Part shown: positions 1 through 5,196 of the stretch, piece after piece
Numbering within the stretch: position 1 is the stretch's first letter
Layout: each line of letters opens with the position of its first letter
From: Dehalococcoidia bacterium
Lineage (GTDB): Bacteria > Chloroflexota > Dehalococcoidia > Tepidiformales > Tepidiformaceae
Length of the DNA stretch: 6,379 nt
Assembly (NCBI GenBank): GCA_007126855.1
Contig: SLAK01000185.1
Span: 1 to 6,379 of the forward strand
Direction: 5' to 3'
Position numbers and translations under genes: made by a program
Notes under the pieces: generated by a model
What the model was told of the DNA's origin: nothing
The model's database searches: none
Seen by the model: only the letters and a program-made list of their open reading frames with translations

Positions 1-187
1 AGACCCGGCGCTCGTCGTCGGGGAGCGCGTCGAGCTCGAGGCCGCGCGCGAGGCGGACCTCGAGCTCCCCGCCATCGCCGAGCAGGAGCAGGAGCCCCCG
101 GTCGGCGCCGGTGATCCGGATCATCGCGTCGAGCGCCGACCCGAGCACCTCATCGAAGCTGTCGATCTGCTTTGCCCATCTTGACAC
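1..187 (-). pseudogene. GAF-domain protein fragment, N-terminal part, running off the left edge
   Basis: On the minus strand an open frame reads IDSFDEVLGSALDAMIRITG (from 166 down), followed by ADRGLLLLLGDGGELEVRLARGL in two consecutive stretches. This is the typical beginning of a GAF domain: an amphipathic helix, the tgAdRg-LlLl strand, a turn, then the next strand and ARG. GAF domains are small-ligand sensor modules, common at the N-terminus of histidine kinases and cyclic-nucleotide enzymes. The frame stays open to the left edge, so the domain and any output module lie outside. The GAF similarity stops near position 170, exactly where IlvD-like coding begins on the opposite strand. The nearest plausible start is a GTG at 185-187, but no ribosome binding site is evident and the usual N-terminal region is missing. 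It is probably 5'-truncated. It could instead be a short intact gene using that GTG. Confidence 0.5.
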
Positions 188-764
188 GGTCGCGGCTTGG
201 GTGGCGGAAGGCGTGCGGGCGGCGGGTGGCCTGCCCTTCGAGATCCGGACAACGGCGCCAAGCGACTTCGTCACCGGCGGCGGGTATCTCGACACGGCCG
301 ACGGCGCCGGCAGCTATGCGCCGGGCAATCGCACCGATGTGAACCTCAATGTGCACTGGGGCATGCCGGGGTTCCACTCGCTGTTCGGCCAGTCGCGGCT
401 GCGCTTCAGCTCCGGCGGGACCAACTATGAGATCGATGCGATCAGCTACGACTCGCTTGGCGTGCTTGCAGGTGACAACCACGGGCAGGGCATCGCGCAG
501 GTGGAAGCGCGCGCGAAGCTTATCGATCGCGACCACCCGGGCCGGACTATCACCCTCCGCCCCGACGTGCGCCTGCAGCTCCGGGTGACCGACCTGGGCG
601 AGACCGGCAGCGTCGGTTTCGCCCTCTGGGATGACAATGGCCGCCTCCTCGCAGCGAGCGGCTGGGACATAGACCAACCGCCGCATATCCCGGAGGTGTT
701 GCACGGCGGCGGCAATTCGCAGGTCCACATCTTCGAAGAGCCGCCGGGTGAGGATGCCGACTGA
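111..764 (+). CDS. Chimeric ORF: IlvD-like fragment fused to a TGGGY beta-domain (hypothetical protein)
   Basis: The 217-codon ORF uses GTG at 111 and TGA at 762-764, and has three parts. Residues 1-18 are antisense to the GAF fragment and look non-native. Residues 19-55 match the N-terminal region of dihydroxy-acid dehydratase-type proteins. Residues 55-205 form a beta-rich domain starting VTGGGYLDT and ending GGGNSQVHIF, with a central DSLGVLAG and a VGFALWDDNGRLL strand near residues 168-180. It resembles a domain I recall being annotated 'post-COAP-1' or 'TGGGY' hypothetical in Actinobacteria and Chloroflexi. Such proteins are usually extracytoplasmic, and no function is known to me. The signal peptide expected for such a protein is absent, consistent with loss of the true 5' end and replacement by the IlvD piece. 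The domain's C-terminus looks intact. No convincing ribosome binding site supports the GTG. It is most likely a non-functional chimera or an assembly join; the frame is real, but expression is doubtful. Confidence 0.5.
   Translation: MIRIIASSADPSTSSKLSICFAHLDTVAAWVAEGVRAAGGLPFEIRTTAPSDFVTGGGYLDTADGAGSYAPGNRTDVNLNVHWGMPGFHSLFGQSRLRFSSGGTNYEIDAISYDSLGVLAGDNHGQGIAQVEARAKLIDRDHPGRTITLRPDVRLQLRVTDLGETGSVGFALWDDNGRLLAASGWDIDQPPHIPEVLHGGGNSQVHIFEEPPGEDAD
165..275 (+). pseudogene. Remnant of an IlvD/Edd-family dehydratase (about 37 codons)
   Basis: The translation ICFAHLDTVAAWVAEGVRAA, continuing GGLPFEIRTTAPSDFVT, resembles the N-terminal region of dihydroxy-acid dehydratase and related sugar-acid dehydratases. 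In those proteins an [N/G]-x-H-L-x-x-(V/I)-A motif is followed by a helix ending AGG-P-E and then a (S/C)D motif. The expected flanks (the start of the protein, and after SDFVT the region with the iron-sulfur cysteines) are both missing. Upstream the strand becomes antisense to a GAF domain; downstream the frame moves straight into an unrelated GGGY domain. The fragment cannot be catalytic. The family call is from memory of its consensus and is fairly confident because several motif positions agree in order and spacing. Confidence 0.55.
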
Positions 765-774
765 CAACGCCATC

Positions 775-806
775 GGCAGCGGCGGCCCTGGACGGTCGCC
801 GCTGCC
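775..806 (+). terminator. Strong hairpin 10 bp after the stop at 764
   Basis: GGCAGCGGCGGCC (775-787) pairs with GGTCGCCGCTGCC (794-806) over 13 positions, 12 Watson-Crick and one G-U, around a 6-nt loop CTGGAC. Its place just after the stop codon suggests a 3'-end or transcription-terminating hairpin. No T-run follows, so it is not a classical intrinsic terminator; in high-GC genomes such hairpins often act without one or only protect mRNA ends. Confidence 0.5.
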
Positions 807-1048
807 GGGCCGGCGCAACGACAGCTACCTGAACGAATTGCCGCCCTTCCCCTCATCGGCGACCTGCTTCCCAACCCGTACCCGATGCAATCCGATGTGA
901 GCGGTTTGGCAGGGGCGCTGTCTCCGTCCCGAGTCTCGCGAGCTCGTCGAAGGGCTCCTTGGCCGAGACGCATGCAAAGCTCGAATTTCGCGTCGCCGGG
1001 GGTTAGGACGGTATCCCTGCCGGCTTCGGGCTCGGTGGCAACGCATTG

Positions 1049-1074
1049 CTCGTGTGGTAGAGTCTCCACACGGG
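1049..1074. promoter_or_regulatory. Inverted repeat upstream of the operon, possible operator or leader stem-loop
   Basis: CGTGTGG (1051-1057) and CCACACG (1066-1072) are perfect inverted arms around TAGAGTCT. Inside them AGA/TCT continues the dyad around a central G, offset by one T. At RNA level the stem extends outward by a U-G and a C-G pair (1050/1073, 1049/1074). It ends 28 bp before the ATG at 1103, a usual position for a repressor or activator site, or for a stem-loop in a short leader. The symmetry is seen; the regulatory role is inferred. Confidence 0.4.
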
Positions 1075-1083
1075 CACACTACC

Positions 1084-1096
1084 CTGCCCAGGGCAG
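1084..1096. promoter_or_regulatory. 13-bp palindrome just before the first operon start codon
   Basis: CTGCCC-A-GGGCAG is a perfect 6-bp dyad around one central base, ending 6 bp before the ATG. It occupies the place where a ribosome binding site should sit; GGGCAG is the only purine-rich stretch there and is a weak anti-SD match. It may be an operator half, or may limit ribosome access. Short palindromes of this kind also arise by chance in GC-rich DNA. Confidence 0.25.
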
Positions 1097-1102
1097 TCCC
1101 AT

Positions 1103-3874
1103 ATGGCCACGCTTCCCAGCGGGACGGTGACGTTCCTGTTCACCGACATCGAAGCGAGTACGCCGCTTGCTGCGGTGCTGGGCGAAAGCTACGGCGAGGC
1201 GCTCGACCAGCACTTCGCCATCCTCCGTGACGCGATCCGGGCGCACAGCGGCTGGGAGTTCGGTACCGAGGGCGATTCCATCTCCGTAGCCTTCGAGCGG
1301 GCGCGCGACGCCATCGGCGCCGCGATAGCGGCGCAGCGAGCGCTCACCACCCACCAATGGCCGGACGAGGGAACGATTCGGGTGCGAATGGGCATCCACA
1401 CCGGCGAGCCCATCGTGCGGCCGGACAACTACGACGGCATCGAGGTGATACGGGCTTCCCGAATCCGCGACGCCGCACACGGCTCGCAAATACTCCTGTC
1501 GCAAGCGACAGCTGACCTCGTCGCCGGCATCGTGCCCGAAGGGGCCGGATTGCAGGATCTCGGCGAGCACCGCCTTAAGGGCCTGCCCCGCACGGACCGC
1601 CTGTTCCAGCTCGACGTTCCCGGCCTGCCGCGGGACTTTCCGCCGCCGCGCAGCCTGGACCACTACATTAACAACCTTCCCCCGAGGCACCACGCCCTGC
1701 TCGGGCGCGAGACCGAACTGGAGAGAGCACTCGGGTTCGTCACCGGTGGGGTGCCGGTGGTCACGGTCACCGGACCGGGGGGCGTCGGCAAGACCGCCCT
1801 TGCCATCGAGGTCGCCGACAAGGCACGAAGCTCGTTCCACAACGGGGCATGCTTCATTGATGTCGCCCCGGTAGCCGACCCGGCCCTGCTGCCGGACGCC
1901 GTCGGGCGCGCTCTCGGGTTCACCGGCGGCCCCGACGGCATCAACGCCGATGCGATTGTGCGCTACCTTGGCGACCGACGCCTTCTGCTGGTCCTCGACA
2001 ACTTCGAGCATGTCATCGAGGCAGCTCCGCTCCTTGCCAGGATCGCGGAGGAATGCCCGGGCACCCGGCTGTTGGTAACGAGCCGCGAGAGGCTCAACCT
2101 GGACATGGAACAGCTCCTGCCCCTCGTCGGACTTGACACCCCGCCTGCGCAATATGCGGACGAGAAGCTGCTACGCGAGAGCCCGGCGGTGCAACTGTTC
2201 CTCGACCGGGCGAGGGCCGTCGATCCCGCGTTTGAGCCGTCCCTCCGCGAGTTGCAAGCGATCGCGGAGATTGCAGCTCGCCTCGACGGACTTCCCCTGG
2301 CCATCCAGCTCGCGGCTGCCCGCTCCCGGGCCCTGCGCCCCCTGGCCATGCTGCCCCGGATGGAACAGCGGCTCGGCCTGCTCACGGGTGGCGCACGTGG
2401 CAGCCCGGAGCGGCACCTGACGCTGCGACGCGCCATTGCCTGGAGTTACGACCTCCTGGAGCCGGAGGAACGGGCACTGCTGCGCGCGCTGTCGGTCTTC
2501 AGAAGCAGCTTCAGCCTCAATGCTGCCGAAGCTATGAGGGAGGCGATATGCGACGATCGTGTCGGGACGCTGGACGCTCTCGAGGCTCTTATCAATAAGA
2601 GCCTCCTGCGCCAGACCATGAGCGACACCGGGGAGCCACGCTTCGACCTGCTTGAGACGATCCGCGAGTTCGCCGGCCAACTGTGCGAGACGTTCGGCGA
2701 AAACTGGCCCGCCCGCGACATCATGCTCTCCTACTACCTTCGCCTCGCGCGCGAGCTGGACGCACGGCTCATCCATGGAAACCAGCCCGAAGCCCTCGCG
2801 CTTGCATCGCTGGAAATCGACAACATCCGGGTGACACTGGAACACGCGCTGGAAACCAACCCGCCGGCCGGGATGGAGATCGCCAGCATCATCAACGCGT
2901 TCTGGTACGAGCATAGCCACCGCGAGGGACGAGCCTGGCTCCTCCGCTTGTTGCGGGAGGCGCCTGAGTGCGATGAGGCCGTCCGCATGCGGGCCATCAC
3001 GGTGGCGAACCGCCTCTCGAACACCCGCGCCGAGGTTGCCGAGCTCCTTTCGGAACTCGAACACTGCGTCCGCCGCTGCCGCGAAAATCGGCGACGGTTC
3101 TGGCTGGCAACGACGCTCAATAATCTGGCATACGCGCTCGTGATGCTTGACCGCCCGGATGAGGCGCTGCCCGTCTGCGAGGAAGCGGTTGAGATTGCGC
3201 GCGTCGTGGCCGGCCGCAGCGCGGCGGCCAGCACAGTCCTCGTAAGCAGCCTCGGAGTCCTCGCAGGCGCCAGGGCGATGCACGGCGACCTGGACGATGC
3301 GCGAGCGCTCGCGCTGGAATCGTATGAGGTTGCGCGTGGTCTTGGCGACGTACAGCAGATGGCCCTCGCGCTGGCGATGAGGGGACAGGTGGAGTACCAC
3401 ACTGGCCGCATCGAAGAGGCCTTCGCCTGCTACCACGAGGCGCTGGAGATTCACGAGCGCATCGGCGAAGGCTACGGCACCGTCGAGTGTCTCGCCGGCC
3501 TGGCGCGAGTGGAGCTCGAGAGGGGGAACTTCGTGGATGCGGAAACGTTCGCGCGGCGAGGCCTCGAAATGAGCGCAGCGAGACCGAACGCTTTCGAGGC
3601 TGCCTGGGCGCTGTCAACTGTCGCGCTGATCGAGGAACGGCGAGGCAGACCTGAACTGGCGGTCCAACTATTCGCTGCAGTGGAGGCAGTCGCCGGGGAT
3701 TGGGGGCGCTTCCAGCATTCCCTCCACGCGGCTTCCAACCGCGCCGAGCTGGACGAGCTTCGTAGCGCGCTCGAGCCGGAGCGATTCGAGGCGGCATGGA
3801 GATCAGGACACAGCATGACCGTCCACCAGGCGCTTGAGTTCGCGATCTCGGGTTCCCGGGCGGGCGTATCATGA
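1103..3874 (+). CDS. Class III cyclase domain / NB-ARC (STAND) ATPase / TPR regulatory protein
   Basis: A 923-residue, apparently full-length cytoplasmic signalling protein. Residues 5-172 form a class III nucleotide cyclase domain opening LPSGTVTFLFTDIEAST. Metal-binding Asp15 and Asp58 (TEGDS) are present, but the substrate-specifying Lys position is Gly54 and the transition-state Asn position is Ile116 (VIRASR; Arg120 kept). Cyclase activity is therefore uncertain and the domain may serve as a sensor or dimerisation module. Residues 195-420 are an NB-ARC/STAND ATPase: Walker A GPGGVGKT (224-231), Walker B LLLVLDN (294-300), TSRER (326-330) and GLPLAI (396-401). A winged-helix region follows (about 440-525), then five or so TPR-like helical pairs (about 665-865) and the family's usual ending, FEAAWRSGHSMTVHQAL. 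There is no DNA-binding HTH. Such proteins are large, common regulators in Chloroflexota and Actinomycetota, in which TPRs are thought to sense a ligand and ATP drives oligomerisation. The start fits the family's usual N-terminus, though the ribosome binding site is weak. The stop overlaps the next gene's ATG (ATGA), so it heads a coupled operon. Confidence 0.93.
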   Translation: MATLPSGTVTFLFTDIEASTPLAAVLGESYGEALDQHFAILRDAIRAHSGWEFGTEGDSISVAFERARDAIGAAIAAQRALTTHQWPDEGTIRVRMGIHTGEPIVRPDNYDGIEVIRASRIRDAAHGSQILLSQATADLVAGIVPEGAGLQDLGEHRLKGLPRTDRLFQLDVPGLPRDFPPPRSLDHYINNLPPRHHALLGRETELERALGFVTGGVPVVTVTGPGGVGKTALAIEVADKARSSFHNGACFIDVAPVADPALLPDAVGRALGFTGGPDGINADAIVRYLGDRRLLLVLDNFEHVIEAAPLLARIAEECPGTRLLVTSRERLNLDMEQLLPLVGLDTPPAQYADEKLLRESPAVQLFLDRARAVDPAFEPSLRELQAIAEIAARLDGLPLAIQLAAARSRALRPLAMLPRMEQRLGLLTGGARGSPERHLTLRRAIAWSYDLLEPEERALLRALSVFRSSFSLNAAEAMREAICDDRVGTLDALEALINKSLLRQTMSDTGEPRFDLLETIREFAGQLCETFGENWPARDIMLSYYLRLARELDARLIHGNQPEALALASLEIDNIRVTLEHALETNPPAGMEIASIINAFWYEHSHREGRAWLLRLLREAPECDEAVRMRAITVANRLSNTRAEVAELLSELEHCVRRCRENRRRFWLATTLNNLAYALVMLDRPDEALPVCEEAVEIARVVAGRSAAASTVLVSSLGVLAGARAMHGDLDDARALALESYEVARGLGDVQQMALALAMRGQVEYHTGRIEEAFACYHEALEIHERIGEGYGTVECLAGLARVELERGNFVDAETFARRGLEMSAARPNAFEAAWALSTVALIEERRGRPELAVQLFAAVEAVAGDWGRFQHSLHAASNRAELDELRSALEPERFEAAWRSGHSMTVHQALEFAISGSRAGVS

Positions 3875-4848
3875 GCCCGGGGCGCGAACTGGTGAGGTCC
3901 CTGCAAGACGAGGCCACGGATTGGGCCGATGCGTTTGTACGTCGTCAGGCTGCCTCGCCTGAACAGGAGGCACTCCTGCTGCACGCCATCCACATCCAGC
4001 GTGTGGATTCAGGAGGGCCATCGCGAGCGCTCATCCAGCTCCCGTTGCTGGTGCACGGCTGTATCACCGGCAACATGCGGCCGGCGATCCCCATCGCCGC
4101 AGCAGGCCACTTCCTCGATCGCAGCATCGCCATCCTCGACGCATTCATGGATGGCGACCCGATGCCGGAGTGGACTGAGCGCGGACCGGGCGAGGCCCTT
4201 CTGGCCGCCACGACGGTGCTCGGAGCTTTCCCGCAGATCGCCCTCGCCGAATTGGAGCGACCGGGCGCAGAGGTACTGAACCTGCAACGCATCCTGGCAG
4301 TCGGCGGACTACGGGTCAGCCACGGCCAACAGCTCGACCTTAGCCTTCGTGGCAACGAATCACCGAATCCCGAGGACGCACTGGCGGCAGCCCGTGGCAA
4401 GACTGGCGAGATGATGGCCACGCTCGCTGAGCTGGCCGCACGGCTGGCCTGCGATGACGGCGCGAAGATCACCGCCTACGCCGCGATCGGCCGCGACTGG
4501 GGTACAGCCTGGCAGATCGACTCTGACCTGCGCGACCTTCTTGCCTCTGAACCCAGCCGCGACCTTATCAACGGAACTCGTACGCTGCCGATCTCCGTTC
4601 ACATTGCGGATGCACACCAGTCGGACGAGGCTCGCCTCCCAAGAGCAACGACACCTGAGCAGCGGAGGAACGACGACGCCTGGAGGCGCGCTATCGCGTA
4701 TTGCATTTCTGTCATCACAGAGTATTGTGACGAGGCGCGCAGCACTCTCCAGCGGCAGTCGCCCCTCCAGCCCGCCGCCGGGGAACTGGCGGAGCTCGTG
4801 GCCGGGCTTATTCCCTGGCCAGACATGAGAGGAGACCAACAGTCATGA
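3871..4848 (+). CDS. Polyprenyl diphosphate synthase-like protein (ComQ-like), altered Asp motifs
   Basis: 325 residues, the usual length for trans-isoprenyl diphosphate synthases, with family landmarks in order. LIQLPLLVHGCITGN and AIPIAAAGHFLDRS (54-85) match the early helices. DAFMDGD (90-96) sits where the first Asp-rich motif DDxxD is expected (second Asp is Ala91). HGQQLDL (151-157) matches GQ-x-x-D, and GKTGEM (176-181) the KT(G/A) motif. QIDSDLRD (215-222) matches QIxDDxxD with the first Asp replaced by Ser218. DLINGTRTLP (231-240) matches DxxNGKxTLP with Lys replaced by Thr236. The N-terminal GGKR-type diphosphate-binding motif is absent. It probably keeps the all-alpha fold; chain elongation may be lost or modified. 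ComQ of Bacillus, a member of this superfamily, transfers a prenyl group to a Trp of ComX. Here too the next gene encodes a small Trp-ended protein, coupled by a 4-bp overlap, so a peptide prenyltransferase role is my inference. Alternatives are a terpene-making enzyme or a non-catalytic partner. No membrane segment or signal peptide is visible. Confidence 0.82.
   Translation: MSPGRELVRSLQDEATDWADAFVRRQAASPEQEALLLHAIHIQRVDSGGPSRALIQLPLLVHGCITGNMRPAIPIAAAGHFLDRSIAILDAFMDGDPMPEWTERGPGEALLAATTVLGAFPQIALAELERPGAEVLNLQRILAVGGLRVSHGQQLDLSLRGNESPNPEDALAAARGKTGEMMATLAELAARLACDDGAKITAYAAIGRDWGTAWQIDSDLRDLLASEPSRDLINGTRTLPISVHIADAHQSDEARLPRATTPEQRRNDDAWRRAIAYCISVITEYCDEARSTLQRQSPLQPAAGELAELVAGLIPWPDMRGDQQS
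4827..4834 (+). promoter_or_regulatory. Good Shine-Dalgarno sequence for the 110-residue gene
   Basis: GAGAGGAG lies inside the 3' end of the synthase gene, 10 nt before the ATG at 4845. It is clearly better than anything before the two upstream genes. It supports this start and suggests the small protein is also initiated independently, and perhaps made in larger amounts than the enzyme, as expected for a precursor peptide. Confidence 0.6.
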
Positions 4849-5177
4849 CTAAGCCGCTGAAGCAGTGTGTCCACGGCGAAACCAAGATAACGCTCTCTCC
4901 CTTGATGTTCGGCAACGCCAAGAAGTGGTTGCGGATGGGGACCGACAACGGACGGGATCAGCTGGCCAAGCAGTTGGTGCACAACGTCGTAAACGAAATC
5001 CCGCCATACACGGACGACGACGATCACACTGCCGTGTCGGCAGCGCATCAGCTTAATCAAGAGTTGCAATGGTATTCCGGAGAGGCGTACAAAGGCTTTG
5101 TCTGGAAGGCTTCACTCGAGTCCGCCATCAAATTCTACGTCGAAGAGGTCGGGGAGGGAGGCACGTGGACGTGGTGA
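4845..5177 (+). CDS. Small unknown protein ending GEGGTWTW, candidate prenylated-peptide precursor
   Basis: A 110-residue protein of no family I recognise. The start is well supported by a Shine-Dalgarno sequence and by the ATGA overlap with the synthase gene. It is soluble and mixed-charge, with an acidic run TDDDD (56-60), one Cys (8), and Trp at 29, 76, 87, 108 and 110. There is no signal peptide or membrane segment. Residues 35-50 and 62-100 look helical; the tail is VEEVGEGGTWTW. Trp108 is third from the C-terminus, the same place as the prenylated Trp in known ComX pheromones (for example ...RQWGD and ...FWEQ). A Gly-Gly pair directly precedes TWTW and could be a leader cleavage point. 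ComX precursors are shorter (roughly 55-75 residues) and no leader similarity is visible. I infer a precursor peptide from position, coupling and tail only. It could instead be a stable partner subunit of the synthase-like protein. The stop lies 19 bp from the stop of the convergent peroxidase gene. Confidence 0.85.
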   Translation: MTKPLKQCVHGETKITLSPLMFGNAKKWLRMGTDNGRDQLAKQLVHNVVNEIPPYTDDDDHTAVSAAHQLNQELQWYSGEAYKGFVWKASLESAIKFYVEEVGEGGTWTW

Positions 5178-5196
5178 CCCTCAACCTCGCACGCGA

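Larger units (their letters stand above)
765..1102. other. Intergenic region without a recognisable gene
   Basis: This 338-bp stretch separates the chimeric ORF from the cyclase operon. Frames open across it on either strand give no recognisable protein. It holds the hairpin at 775-806, a possible interspersed-repeat relic around 938-958 (CTCGTCGAAGGG core), and two inverted repeats close to the operon start (1049-1074 and 1084-1096). I could not find a -35/-10 pair good enough to call a promoter, although the operon's promoter should lie here. Confidence 0.6.

Noticed and set aside
150..818. Minus-strand ORF of 222 codons over the TGGGY domain
   Set aside because: Arg/Val/Ala-rich shadow translation; the plus frame has recognisable domain motifs, and the real minus-strand signal (GAF) is in another frame.
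1079..2152. Long minus-strand ORF of 357 codons opposite the cyclase/ATPase gene
   Set aside because: It is antisense to a clearly recognised cyclase and NB-ARC sequence, its translation shows no family features, and GC-rich codon bias readily opens such frames.
2171..3454. Minus-strand ORF of 427 codons opposite the ATPase/TPR region
   Set aside because: Shadow of the TPR and winged-helix coding; no motif, ribosome binding site or sensible protein composition.
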